A DNA stretch of 64,000 nt from Canna indica. Taxonomy: Eukaryota > Streptophyta > Magnoliopsida > Zingiberales > Cannaceae. The stretch is taken from positions 97,551,501 through 97,615,500 of the forward strand of contig CP136890.1 in the NCBI GenBank assembly GCA_034359265.1. The letters are read 5' to 3'. The notes under the pieces are model-generated. The model was given only the letters and a program-made list of their open reading frames with translations. It was not told the DNA's origin and did no database searches. Position numbers and translations under genes: made by a program. This document shows, one piece after another, positions 1 through 11,732 of this stretch; the first letter of the stretch is position 1, and each line of letters opens with the position of its first letter.

Positions 1-15
1 TTTAAGAATACCAAT

Positions 16-419
16 TGTAAATAGATAAAGGAAAGATCTTACTTGAAGAGATAGAAATATAGCGGAAGTAATTTTCTGAGTCTCCAAGAATAGTTAGATC
101 TTCCTTCACATCAATTTCTCAAAATGCTCTGTTTTGATGGGGAAAGCAACAATGAGCTAGGGTTTTTAATCCCTGATTCTATCATGTGTGTAGAGGGAAC
201 CTAGCCTCTATTTATAATTGATTAAATGAGCCATCTCCATCACGGGCTTTATTAATCGGGCCTACACTTGACTAATCACATCAATCAATATTAAGTGTTT
301 CAAGCTCATATCACATGGATCAAAATTAAATGAGCTAATATGCATCTTAAATAGGATCATAAGATTAACCCGTTTAAATCAAAAACCACAATTGACCATA
401 GCCCACAAAAAAAATATTT

Positions 420-496
<77 letters not shown>

Positions 497-513
497 TAAA
501 AAATATTCTAACA
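16..513 (-). mobile_element. LTR relic of a Copia-like retrotransposon
   Basis: Read on the minus strand the segment starts TGTTAG at 513 and ends TTTACA at 16. Just before it lies a purine-rich stretch like a Copia polypurine tract (CCCAAGTGAAAGAA). Two bases after it comes TGGTATTC, which matches only the first six bases of the usual initiator-methionine primer site. A TATAAATAG box lies inside. No gag or pol coding is visible, so this is a solo LTR or a non-autonomous remnant. The same element is at 18,787-19,248 and 33,837-34,282. Assignment to Copia rests only on the end motifs. Confidence 0.5.
423..492. repeat. AT dinucleotide microsatellite
   Basis: A nearly pure AT run of about 70 bp lies inside the LTR relic. 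The matching run is about 30 bp at 18,811-18,841 and about 20 bp at 34,243-34,261. It accounts for most of the coordinate shift between the large duplicates. Confidence 0.9.
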
Positions 514-2095
514 TTCTTTCACTTGGGCAAGGTCAATTGCATAACTATAATTTGAAAATATTCATTTAAAAAATGACTCGGGTTAATCACAAAAATGTGA
601 TCACAAGAAAAAATATGATCCAAGATGCAACACTTATTAAGACTCTTATTAACAAACCAATAATATTGGATCATAGCAGTCATCACGTCATTCCTGGACA
701 TAAGACTTCTCATGGTCACGAATACCATTGACATAGTTGACAATTATCATTGGTGTGGAGTGTAGCATGAAAACAGTACTCAAAATGATCCGATAAGAAC
801 AGTGATATTTTCATTATCAATCCTCATACATTTCCTTCTATATATATCTTTCGACAAGAGAAAGCGTATGATTCAAAAAACCATCATATCCCTATACTCA
901 AATATGGTGTCAATCAGTGGACAACTTGATTCATATGACATCGAGTCTCAAATATGCAAATAGATAATCAAAATCATCGTGTCGCCCAGACTCAAATATG
1001 GTATCAATCAAGGGACAACTTAATTCAATATGATATCGAGTCTCAAAACACATTGAACACATATATATAATTTGTGATAATAGAATATAAATTATTAAAC
1101 ATGCATTGAAGTATTCAATAATTAGCATAAATAAACATAAAACTCTCACAAACCAAACATATTAAAAGAACTCAAAATACTCATATTTTCAATATTTCAA
1201 AGACTATGGGCCTAAGTCCCTTGATTAAAGAATATGCTAATATTAAAAATATTTTTGTGTTCAACTATAATGTCTTCTTATTTACAAGATCTCTAACTAT
1301 CAAAAATTTAATTCTAAATATTTAGAGTCTTATAATGAGATCTACGATATGAAGTCATATATTAATTTTTTTAGATCAAATAGTTTGATATTCAACTTAT
1401 TATTAATAGAAAAAATATTTTTCTCCTATTGAACTTCACATATATATATATATATATATTATTTTTTTCACATCACTATCTTATGTCACCTATATATATT
1501 AATTAATTATTTTTTTCACATCACTATCTTATGTCACCTCTGCATGCAATCGCAAACCAAATCTACATATTCAAATGCTAATGAATTTACACAATACCGA
1601 CACAGTGAGCCAGCCCCAATTTTCTTACATGAAAAGAATCCAACGCACGTTATAATATAGAAGTTCAATTTAATATATGCCACAGAAAGATATTATAATC
1701 CAATATGCATTACAGAAATGCGCTCAGATATAGACGTGGAAACAGATATTTATCGCCATCAACTTTAAGGTGTTAAAGTTGGAAGAAAAAGAAGACATGA
1801 GATGATATTTGCACAACAATAAGTTAACTTAACAAGACCATAACATTTCACGCACCAGTATTGAATGCAGAAATAAGTCAATAACCAACAATATAAACTC
1901 GGATGACCAATAGCATAATAATAGATATTTAATATCCTGAAAAAAGATTCACTACATTAAGTCCAAAACATGAACTGACTTCTTGTCTACTAAAAATTAG
2001 AGAAAAAAGTGGGTCTCACAGTCCACAAAACCATTGTTCGAAATTAAACACACAAAACTAGGGCCTTCCAGCTAGTCTCCAAGCAGAAGAATAAT
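514..2095. other. Gene-free AT-rich flank: LTR-element remnant and EF1-beta 3' flank
   Basis: No supportable coding region. 514 to about 1,090 is the sequence adjoining the LTR relic, probably non-coding internal retroelement DNA. From about 1,093 the sequence matches the downstream flank of every EF1-beta copy, with short AT runs near 1,440 and a 3' untranslated region just below 2,096. The segment 1,093-3,098 recurs directly at 7,188-9,141. Confidence 0.6.
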
Positions 2096-2992
2096 CCTGC
2101 AACAGAAAAACCTAGAATCAGTCACAATTCTTGTGTGCTACAAAAAATTGATTTTATGCATACGAAGCCATGCAATAAACTAGAAGCTTTGAAAAGGTCT
2201 ATTTTTGAGCAGTGAAAAAAGCAAACAGTAATTAGCTCTAGTATTTGGCAAGTAGAAACAAAAAGAGATTAGATAGTGATAAATTGTGCATCAATGATTA
2301 AAAGGATTAAAATCCAAGTGGGGACAAACATAAAGAAACATAGATTTCATGACAGATTATATCATCCCCATCCCAAATTTAAAATTATAATTACCAAATA
2401 AAGGCTTAAAATAATAGAAATACAGTTATGGTTAATCCTAGTTTACCACAACAAAGAAACAAATGACAGATAAAAGCTTTGGACATCATGATCGAAGTGT
2501 TTAAGGGACCAAATAGCAACCTAGTGGTATGATCTCTTTTCATAAAGCCTATCTGTGATATTAAACAATACATGCATCAAAGTTAAGCTAATTACTCACA
2601 TATTTTGTTGAATGCCACAATATCACAGCTCTGGATGTACTCATTGGCTGGTTCAGCACAGAGTTTCTCCTCAATTAGGGTATCAACAGAAACCAAATCA
2701 TCAACAATGGTCATCATGATCTGCAATTTTTTAATGCCATAACCAACAGGAACCAGTTTTGCTGCATGTTAACCAAATACAAACAGCATTAGTTAATAAA
2801 TGTTTCTATCAAGAGACTAATAAAAATGATAATTAATTAAAACTAAGCCCATTATTATTTCAGAGAAAGAATACATACAGGCTCCCCACAGCAAACCCTC
2901 CATTTGGATGCTCCTTACAGCTTCTTCTAGCTTTTTCATGTCTGTTTCATCATCCCAAGGTTTCACATCAAGAAGTACTGAAGACTTTCCAG
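2095..2992 (-). pseudogene. EF1-beta 3' fragment (last coding exons only)
   Basis: Only exon 6 (2,992-2,879), exon 7 (2,761-2,600) and the final exon (from 2,096) remain. They encode the C-terminal exchange domain with the KPWDDETDM and CDIVAF motifs. The upstream intron is cut at 3,098, where unrelated AT-rich DNA begins, so exons 1-5 are absent. It carries Lys instead of Gln in the EE(Q/K)LCAEP stretch, a change shared only with the other truncated copy at 35,816-36,713. It has no promoter or start codon of its own, so I take it as a pseudogene. Confidence 0.85.
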
Positions 2993-3098
2993 CTGCAAAC
3001 AAGAAAATGCAGTCTTAAGTGAATGAAACAACCAAAGAAACCATGTTTGTACAACTAGAAAATAGCAAACATCTTTGGCAAATCTTAAACAATGAATC

Positions 3099-4363
3099 CA
3101 AGCACACCCCTAATTGGCATCCCAAAATATATATAAAAAATGCTCTCTCTACCCTTCCATCGTAAACTTATATAGTTCTTTGATTAAAAATGAAGAACAA
3201 GTCAACCATGAATCCATCTATTTTAAGAACTCGTGGAACGAGTGAGAACAGGGAATTGTCTGCAATGTTAAAAGTGTGCAAATTTCTCAACATTCCATTC
3301 GCCATTTAATTCCAAAGGTTTAGGGCTCAAGTCGTCTCTTTCTTTCTTTCTTGGTGGCCAAGTAACTTATCACATTCTTCTCAATGGACTCAATTTGATG
3401 GTTGACTATATCATAACTTGATTCAATTATTATGCCAAGAACGTACAATTACCATGCCTTCTTTGTGGCCAAAATTCCACTAGAGTGACTTGATTTAAAG
3501 TTGGAAATCTTTGCATAGCAAACAAACGTGAAACAAACACGTTCTCTTGGCGATCCGATTGGATAGAATACGATGAGATATCATTCTCTTAGCGATCCGA
3601 TTGGATAGAATACGATGAGATATCATACTCATACTTAGTAATCGATCGATTTCACTTGATAGGATAGGATAGGATATATGAGATATTTATAACATAAGAT
3701 AACAAATGAGAGTGTTAGATTGTTATCCGATGTATATTGAATATAATATTATTATTATTTTTTCTAATTTTTTTAATCCATACGTCAAGCAAATACAGAA
3801 TTAAAATTTGTCTCCTATCAAATTCTTCTATGTTCTACAAAATAAACATGTCACTATATCCAACTTCTTTTTGGCTCAATCAATTCAGTCCATTGTTTTA
3901 AACAAGCACTTTTTTGATCCAATCAATTCAATCAGTTCCAATAAATGGTTTAAAATTTTAGATTTTTTTTTTTTGGTTCATGTAAATTAGTTTTGAAGAA
4001 TTCAATCAATTTTTACATGGTTTACACCAAATTTGGTCGGGTTTTAGCCTTTTAATTTTGTAAACCTAATTTGAATCAGATTGAACTATGTTTTGATCCA
4101 CGATCAAACATATTGAATCAATCAATCTTAGTGGTCAGGTATTTTAAAAATATAATAATTGCAGATAAATGAATACAAAAGATTTGATCTAACATTGTAA
4201 TTCAATCATAATTTTCTGTTTATATACAGTTAGGGCATAAGAGTCATTCCGCGGAAAATTAAATTAGGGAAAACTTGATTTTTAGGGAATGAATTACTCA
4301 TTGAGATATTAGAAGTTTTCTTTTGTTTAAAGAATCTATCAAAAAGATTGTAGCAATATAAAT
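3099..4363. other. Unrecognised AT-rich block, non-coding
   Basis: No convincing ORF or domain; the 60-residue ORF at 3,808-3,990 has no recognisable features. The block holds a 42-bp tandem duplication at 3,542-3,625. It recurs only at 36,820-38,084, always between an EF1-beta 3' fragment and the MITE. Confidence 0.5.
3542..3625. repeat. 42-bp tandem duplication
   Basis: Two head-to-tail 42-bp units (3,542-3,583 and 3,584-3,625) differ at one base (TTGGCG against TTAGCG). The core is CGATCCGATTGGATAG. Confidence 0.9.
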
Positions 4364-4588
4364 GGGTAAATTACACTGACCTCCCATCTATTTGTAATTT
4401 TATCTTATATCCTTCTGAGTTTTGTAAAAGATTACACAAACCTCTCTTGAGTTTTATAAATTATTACACATATCTCCCCTAAAATAATTACTCAAAGATT
4501 ACTTAAGGGAGGTGATTGTAACCTGGACAAATAGAGAGGGATCAATGTAATTTCACTAAACTTCAGAAGAGATCAGTATAATTTACCC
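4364..4588. mobile_element. MITE-like element with about 20-bp terminal inverted repeats
   Basis: The left end GGGTAAATTACACTGACCTC and the inverted right end GGGTAAATTATACTGATCTC match at 18 of 20 bases and enclose 225 bp with no coding capacity. No clear target-site duplication is visible, so the superfamily is not assigned. The copy at 38,085-38,309 sits in the same context and arose by segmental duplication rather than transposition. Confidence 0.6.
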
Positions 4589-5357
4589 TAAGATTTATTA
4601 GAATAAGAGGAGAGTTGTGAAAAGGATAATCAACTTAAATCCGTAGCATTCTATTAGAAGAATCAACTTATTGGGTCCAAGACCAATTAAGACACCACAA
4701 GGCGAAGACAATACCACACAAATTGGAAAAGACGCATTAAGCGATTATACACGGGTTTAAACCACAAAACTACTGAATATGTACACGATGTTATTACCAT
4801 TTGTGCTACAATGGGTTCACGACTAGCCCAAACATTTGAACAACAAAGAGAAGCTAATCACATTTCAACAAATAATAAATGCCCATGCGTGATTCCTAAA
4901 ATAAATCATATACATAATGAAAGGCAGCACATTGATTAGATGGGTTTCAAGTTAAATTTTGATTAAAATTTATATAATACAACAATCTATATAAGACTTG
5001 TTGGCTAATGAGTGTATCTAAAAGATGAATCAAAATTAACACATAACACATTATGGCTAATACATCACCAGAACAACCTGAAGAAAACAGAAGAATGTTT
5101 TCTGCTTCAGTACTCATATTCTCAACTTGAAAAAGAAAAGAACAAAAGAGCAACTGAACTAGAAATGTAAGAATTACAAAACTATGAACTTGAATACAAT
5201 TGTTCGTTGATTTTTAGGTAATCGTTCATTAAAAAATGATGGTGTTTCAGAATGACGATTACAAGTAGCTCTTCAGCTTCTCAAAGTACCCAGAAAGTTC
5301 TAACTACTCTATTTATAGTAAAAGAAGGCAAAGAAACAATATAGTTGTATAAATAAC
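4589..5357. other. Flank of the ABCC fragment, non-coding
   Basis: Sequence downstream of the last recognisable ABCC exon, from 4,755 shared with the inverted copy at 29,281-29,883. It lacks the exon encoding the start of the second nucleotide-binding domain. The ORF at 4,947-5,153 has no recognisable features. Confidence 0.5.
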
Positions 5358-7187
5358 CTTAAGATCTCTTATTTCAATATTTCCATGGGTGGGCCAATGT
5401 GGAGATGGAAGACAATCTTTAACCCTCCAAGCTGCCTCAGAGGGAATGTTGGTGAACTGCCTTATTCTTTCAACTGAAACCATCCGGTTCTCTATGAAGC
5501 AACAAATCCAAATTGACCAAAAAACTACAGAATTGAGGGAGAGACCAACATATTCTGCACGGAACAAAAAACAACATCAGTTTCTGGAAACTCATTGGAA
5601 ATTGAAATGCATTTACAGGCAACTCAACATGCAAGAACTGTATTAAAGAAAACAATATTTCAACTTGACTTATTGTAAAACACCATATAGGATTTAGTTA
5701 AGCTAGACATAACATGGCTCATGAAGTAGGTTAGGAACTAAAGGTGGAAAGTTGGATGGGTGGCCCTCCATGCCCTAAGTAGTAGTTCAACAAAATTTTA
5801 TATTATATGGTGATATCTACAAAGGGTTACAGATTTAATCACAGGCCACCTACATTGCAAAAGCATTAGAAGACCTTTGTATATTTATTTTTGATCTTCC
5901 AATCTGGACATTCAAATCTTAACATCTATTACCAGATTTCTACTGTAGTGCTTTGCCCAACATTCATTTTAGTTATGCAATGCAATTAAACAAGATAATA
6001 ACATAGACATCTTAGATGCCCAAAAGTTAGAAAAGGGAAGCTTGAGTGATTTGTTCCTCATTCCATCTGTAAGATGTATTCACAAATCCACCTGATCAAC
6101 ATCTTTAAACTAATATTTTCAGTTTTAAGGCAACAGCAGATAAATAATTTATATAATTTTACATTTTCATTTGTACCTGGTTTGATAAAATTGCTAGGGA
6201 GCACAGCACGGTCATGAGCAAAGCTGAGATGCAGAGGACAAAACTATCAAACAATTCTAATCGGAACCCTAGCCACTCATTGGATCCATTGTTGTGAAAA
6301 TCCATCCTTAAGCTTGAATCAACACTGCTCAGGTTCTCCTGGCTAAACATCTCTTCCTTCCTGAAACAACGGATTGTTGTGACGCCAAGAATGGATTCTG
6401 AAAAGTGATGGATAACTGGTGCTTTTGTAATTGAGTCAAGTCGAGTGAGCTCCCGAGATGTTGCAATATAATAACCCTGCAACCAACAGGATGCAAGAAG
6501 AGCAGGAAGTAAGAAACTTAAGGTACTCTTTATGCGTGATCTGAACAATTCAAACAAGACAGACACTTATGTATTCTCTTAGGCATAGACGCCGATGAAT
6601 TTTTGAAGGTAAAGAGAGTTGGAGCATACCCTGTACCAAATATTCAGCCATACCAATGGAAGTATGACTGTGATGGTAGGCCAAGCAACCTGGCATACTA
6701 CAATAATTATGCTTAGCAGAGTGATGTACATTGATACTGTTAGTCCCACAAAGAATGGGAGGAAGAGATCAATGTTGGTTTGATCTGATGATGCCTGAAA
6801 CAAAGAAAAGAAGCAAAGTCCAATGTCAACATGATAGAAAATTAGTAATTGCTTCTGACATATTTGCTTAATGATAATAACTGATTTTTTTGGTATTTTA
6901 CAAACATCAACTCAAAGAGTATTTATTTTTTCTCTCAAATGTAACAAGCACTTGTAAGCTACTAACAGGCAATTTAGGATAAAGAAGAATAATATTGCAG
7001 ATTAATTGAAGGAAATATGGTACATGTTTCTATGATGACAAAAGTGAGAGGATGAGAACCTTACCCGACTTAGAATTCTTCCAGATGGTTTAGTGTCAAA
7101 AAATGACATTGGAGCATGCAGAATGCTGTCGAGAATCTGTCTAAAAAAGATTTGAGCTGTTTTGAGACCCAAGTATGCAATCAGAAA
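5358..7187 (-). pseudogene. ABCC (MRP-type) transporter fragment, second membrane domain
   Basis: Four exons can be read: a (from about 7,187 to 7,065, ending [13 protein letters not shown]), b (6,794-6,630, ASSDQTN... to NIWYR), c (6,476-6,177, [15 protein letters not shown]... through FRLELFDS) and d (5,554-5,358, [10 protein letters not shown]... [13 protein letters not shown]). Order and motifs match transmembrane domain 2 of plant ABCC transporters of the ABCC4/ABCC14 type. Both nucleotide-binding domains are absent. Near the end of exon c four extra bases shift the frame, and exon d lacks six residues usual in the family. Both lesions are in all three copies here, so they precede the duplications. 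The fragment is cut at 7,187, where EF1-beta 3' flank begins. Confidence 0.82.
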
Positions 7188-8137
7188 TTAAACATGCATT
7201 GAAGTGTTCAATAATTAGCATAAATAAACATAAAACTCCCACTAACCAAACATATTAAAAGAACTCAAAATACTCATATTTTCAATATTTCAAAGACTGT
7301 GGGCCTAAATCCCTTGATTAAAGAATATGCTAATATTAAAAATATTTTTGTGTGTTCAACTATAATGTCTCCTTATTTATAAGATCTCTAACTATCAAAA
7401 ATTTGATTCTAAATATTTGGAGTCTTGTAATGAGATCTACGATATGAAATCATGTATTAATTTTTTTAGATCAAATAGTTTGATATTCAACTTATTATTA
7501 ATAAAAAAAATAGTTTCCTCCTATTGACCTTCACATATATATTAATTAATTATTTTTTTCACATCACTATCTTATGTCACCTCTGCATGCAATCGCAAAC
7601 CAAATCTACATATTCAAATGCTAATGAATTTACGCAATACCGACACAGTGAGCCAGCCCCAATTTTCTTACATAAAAAGAATCCAACGCACGTTATAATA
7701 CAGAAGTTCAATTTAATATATGCCACAGAAAGATATTATAATCCAATATGCATTACAGAAATGCGCTCAGATATAGACGTGGAGGCAGATATTTATCGCC
7801 ATCAACTTTAAGGTGTTAAAGTTGGAAGAAAAAGAAGACATGAGATGATATTTGCACAACAATAAGTTAACTTAACAAGACCATAACATTTCACGCACCA
7901 GTATTGAATGCAGAAATAAGTCAATAACCAACAATATAAACTCGGATGACCAATAGCATAATAATAGATATTTAATATCCTGAAAAAAGATTCACTACAT
8001 TAAGTCCAAAACATGAACTGACTTCTTGTCTACTAAAAATTAGAGAAAAAAGTGGGTCTCACAGTCCACAAAACCATTGTTCGAAATTAAACACACAAAA
8101 CTAGGGCCTTCCAGCTAGTCTCCAAGCAGAAGAATAA
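7188..8137. other. EF1-beta 3' flank, second copy in this block
   Basis: Direct repeat of the sequence from 1,093 onward. It starts at the ABCC break, where both sides share the short microhomology ATTAAACATGCATTG. It contains the 3' untranslated region of the complete EF1-beta gene just upstream in coordinates, and no independent gene. Confidence 0.6.
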
Positions 8138-9262
8138 TCCTGCAACAGAAAAACCTAGAATCAGTCACAATTCTTGTGTGCTACAAAAAATTGATTTTAT
8201 GCATATGAAGCCTTGCAATAAACTAGAAGCTTTGAAAAGGTCTATTTTTGAGCAGTGAAAAAAGCAAACAGTAATTAGCTCTAGTATTTGGCAAGTAGAA
8301 ACAAAAAGAGATTAGATAGAGATAAATTGTGCATCAATGATTAAAAGGATTAAAATCCAAGTGGGGACAAACATAAAGAAACATAGATTTCATGACAGAT
8401 TATATCATCCCCATCCCAAATTTAAAATTATAATTACCAAATAAAGGCTTAAAATAATAAAAATACAGTTATGGTTAATCCTAGTTTACCACAACAAAGA
8501 AACAAATGACAGATAAAAGCTTTGGACATCATGATCGAAGTGTTTAAGGGACCAAATAGCAACCTAGTGGTATGATCTCTTTTCATAAAGCCTATCTGTG
8601 ATATTAAACAATACATGCATCAAAGTTAAGCTAATTACTCACATATTTTGTTGAATGCCACAATATCACAGCTCTGGATGTACTCATTGGCTGGTTCAGC
8701 ACAGAGTTGCTCCTCAATTAGGGTATCAACAGAAACCAAATCATCAACAATGGTCATCATGATCTGCAATTTTTTAATGCCATAACCAACAGGAACCAGT
8801 TTTGCTGCATGTTAACCAAATACAAACAGCATTAGTTAATAAATGTTTCTATCAAGAGACTAATAAAAATGATAATTAATTAAAACTAAGCCCATTATTA
8901 TTTCAGAGAAAGAATACATACAGGCTCCCCACAGCAAACCCTCCATTTGGATGCTCCTTACAGCTTCTTCTAGCTTTTTCATGTCTGTTTCATCATCCCA
9001 AGGTTTCACATCAAGAAGTACTGAAGACTTTCCAGCTGCAAACAAGAAAATGCAGTCTTAAGTGAATGAAACAACCAAAGAAACCATGTTTGTACAACTA
9101 GAAAATAGCAAACATCTTTGGCAAATCTTAAACAATGAATCAATTTAACACTTCAAAATGGGTAGAACATACATTCTTTCTTCTTTCCAGAAGCTTTGAT
9201 AGCAGCTGCACGCTCTTCAGCTGCCTTCTTTTCCTCTTCTGTCTCTTCACCAAATAAATCCA

Positions 9263-9300
<38 letters not shown>

Positions 9301-9880
9301 GCTGCAGCCTGAATTTCGTAGTTAGAAAAAGTATATCATCAACCATCAATAAAGTTTAAAGATGTAAACAATTCAAACCCTATGCATACCAAAACTTAGT
9401 AATTAAAAAAATCACCTTAGTGTCAGCAATAGCAGGGGAAGCTGGGGACTCCTCAGCTAAAGTGCAGGATGATTCAATTTTCACTCCATTGCCTTCCTCC
9501 GAGATGCCACTAAAATTATACCAGAGCTCAAAATGGCAGGATTTATAGGAACACTAAAGAAACAAAAGCCAAAGTTTAAATCACATACCATAACCTAACT
9601 AGCGCATCTATGTGGCTGTACCACCTAGCGACATTGATATATTCTGAAGATGGAAGTCCATTAAGTGCTCCATATACAGCTAGATCGTCCTTTGATGCTT
9701 GGTAGCTGAAACATATCCATTCAAAAATCACAAATGAAAAACTATGATGATAAAATAATTTAACATAAATAAACAAATCATTCAAAAATCATACCCAGTT
9801 ATATAACTGCGGGAAAGAAGATAATCATTAAGTTTCTGGAGGCCAGATGCTGAATTGACGTTGGGGAATGTAACAGCCAT
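8138..9880 (-). CDS. Elongation factor 1-beta, complete copy A (12-Asp type)
   Basis: Spliced gene with exons 2-8 on the minus strand. Conceptual splicing at GT/AG sites gives 236 residues from ATG 9,880 to a stop split over the last intron (T at 8,643, GA at 8,139-8,138), as in the copy at 24,969-26,711. The product exchanges GDP for GTP on eEF1A in translation. It has an N-terminal helical domain, a 12-Asp acidic run, the [11 protein letters not shown] motif and the C-terminal exchange domain ending AFNKI. This copy keeps the native 5' end: non-coding exon from 10,203 up, then a 29-base exon (10,102-10,074) with an in-frame ATG at 10,081 that could add 11 residues. Promoter, exons and splice sites look intact. 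Confidence 0.88.
9260..9299 (-). repeat. GAT/ATC trinucleotide run coding for poly-Asp
   Basis: Twelve GAT codons (minus strand) encode the acidic run in EF1-beta exon 5. The same run has 12 codons at 25,550-25,585 and 10 at 16,098-16,127 and in the copy near 42,980, which makes it a marker of the two gene types. Confidence 0.9.
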
Positions 9881-10202
9881 TGTTTTCAGAGAAATCACTT
9901 GTCCCCTGCAATATAGCAAAATCCAAGTTTGGGTACAAGTCTGCTCTGCAAATCTTCGTCAGAATATGGCCTAGCCTAATGCGCCATCCGAAAAACGAAA
10001 AAACCCTTCCTAATACAGTGATACTAGCTAAAACAGATTAATTCAAGAGCAGAGGGGGTTAAGGATTACATACGCGGCCATCTCCTTGCACTCGATCTGG
10101 ATCTGAGGAGAAAGATAAAAGAGGAAATCGTAAGAAGAAAGAAGTATAAATATTAGGAGGAAGATGATAAGGAAGAGGGATCGGATAGAAGAGGTGACTC
10201 AC

Positions 10203-10364
10203 CGGGGTGCGTGGGTTTCAGGATTAGGGTTTCCAGCCGAAGAGCAGAGACGGGGGACGAGATAAGATTGTGTGTGTATGTATTTATCTTGTGCAGACTT
10301 GATGAGCGGCGTTTGGACTCGGTTGCCGGTTCGGATGAACCCATGCGGCTGGGAACTTCAAGAT
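10203..10364 (-). promoter_or_regulatory. EF1-beta promoter and non-coding first exon (copy A)
   Basis: On the minus strand there is a TATA-like ATAAATA at 10,287-10,281, then CT-rich leader, then the telo-box AAACCCTAA at 10,232-10,224, then a strong donor CGGTGAGT with the exon ending at 10,203. Telo-boxes near the transcription start are usual in plant translation-machinery genes. The region is bounded by the hAT element at 10,365. Confidence 0.6.
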
Positions 10365-10851
10365 TAGGGCTGGCAATTTTATCCGTATCCGCCAATTAAA
10401 AACCGCATCCGTACTGTATCCGATCCGTATCCGCAAGTAAAAACAAATATGGATACAAATATGGATCTGAAAATTTCATATCCGCGCGGATACGGTGCGG
10501 ATATGGATTTGTCTGTGTATCCGCACCGTATCCGCACCGTATCCGCACCGTCTATCCGCCTCATTTTAATTACTATTTTACCTATATATATATATAATAC
10601 ATATTAAGGGGCCAAGGGCGATATTGTAATTTTATATCTAATATATATATATTATATCAAACATTTAGCATCTGCCCTTCGCCCCTTCTCTTCCACTTGC
10701 CCTAAATCTTTCACCCGTGAGGCCGTGACCCGCCGCTTCATGCCTTCATCCATTCGCTGATTCGCCCGCTGCTTTCACGAAGACACACCACCGTCCACCG
10801 AGGCACCGAGGCACCGACAGTCCGACACTCCGACACACACGGGCACACGGC

Positions 10852-11167
10852 GACTCGGCGACTCGGCGACAGTCCGCAGTCCGCTTCATCACTGCTCGCC
10901 CCTTTCACGCCGATCGCCGCACGCCCGCACCATATCTGCCCTAGTGCATCACTCGGCGACTCGGCGACAGTCCGCAGTCCGCTTCATCAGTCATCACTGC
11001 TCGCCCGGTCGCCCCTTTCACGCCGATCGCCGCACGCCCGCACCATATCTGCCCTAGTGCATCACTCGGCGACTGGCGACAGTCCGCAGTCCGCTTCATC
11101 AGTCATCACTGCTCGCCCCTTTCACGCCGATCGCCGCACGCCCGCACCATATCTGCCCTAGTGCATC
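10852..11167. repeat. GC-rich tandem repeat inside the hAT element
   Basis: Three units of 99, 113 and 104 bp, each starting near ACTCGGCGAC and ending CCTAGTGCATC, differ by short internal indels. They are strongly GC-rich beside AT-rich surroundings and look like captured host DNA. Nested ACTCGGCG repeats occur at each unit start. Confidence 0.85.
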
Positions 11168-11549
11168 ACTCGGCGACTCGGCGTCTCCCTTCTCTGCACG
11201 CAGCCGATAGCCGCAGGCCCGCAGCACGAGTTCGTCACTCGTCTCCCTTCTCTGCCGACAGCCGACAGCCTAATGTTAAGTGAGTTGAATCCAAATATCA
11301 TGTTATTTAATTGCATGTTAAGTTATTTCCTTCATGTTATTGAATTGAAATGTTAAGCTTTGAAAACTACCTTCATGTTAAGTAGCATGAAGACTCACAG
11401 TCCCTGTTAGGTTTCTAGCTAGAATGAAGAGGTCCAGAGGACCTTGAGCAGTGAGCTCAGAGATGATGCACAACTTCATTCTTGATTTAAGAGGTTCGGT
11501 CCTGCAGCAGTGCAGCACCATAGACCTTTTTCTCATTTTCATCCCGCCT

Positions 11550-11732
11550 TCAGCTGTAGCTTTTTTTGATGGATGGTAGGGGGAAAGTGCCCATCAATGA
11601 TGATCTCATTTTCATTACCTCTTTCTCTGTACTTCCATGGCCAACAATTCCAATTGGGTCGGTTTCATCTGTCAATTTAAGAGAGCGACCTAGATAGCCC
11701 TCGCGTGCTTGAATGACTTGTCCAGCATTCAA
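11550..11732 (-). CDS. Unrecognised 60-codon ORF in the hAT element
   Basis: Starts MNAGQVIQAREG and contains TDPIGIVGHGSTEKEV, which looks like conserved coding sequence rather than chance. A GTAATG after the GSTEKE codons could be a splice donor, so the true exon may end there. I do not recognise the family. Copies in the partial hAT elements (23,109-23,291 and 47,388-47,570) keep the frame; the last has Ile for Thr at one site. Most likely a captured host exon fragment. Confidence 0.35.
   Translation of the reverse strand: MNAGQVIQAREGYLGRSLKLTDETDPIGIVGHGSTEKEVMKMRSSLMGTFPLPSIKKSYS

Larger units (their letters stand above)
1..9942. repeat. Large direct segmental duplication, copy 1 (copy 2 at 33,822-43,646)
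   Basis: The order and orientation of LTR relic, 3' EF1-beta half, AT-rich block, MITE, ABCC fragment and complete EF1-beta are the same in both copies. Differences seen are small: the AT run is far longer here (about 70 against about 20 bp), the GAT run in EF1-beta exon 5 has 12 against 10 units, and scattered single bases differ. Homology ends just upstream of EF1-beta exon 2, where this copy continues into the native intron and copy 2 into other sequence. Confidence 0.93.

Noticed and set aside
9140..9349. ORF with a run of Met residues
   Set aside because: It is the EF1-beta exon 5 GAT run read in the wrong frame together with intron sequence.
10852..11167. Possible CRISPR-like array
   Set aside because: Units are about 100 bp, head to tail and without unique spacers, in plant nuclear DNA.
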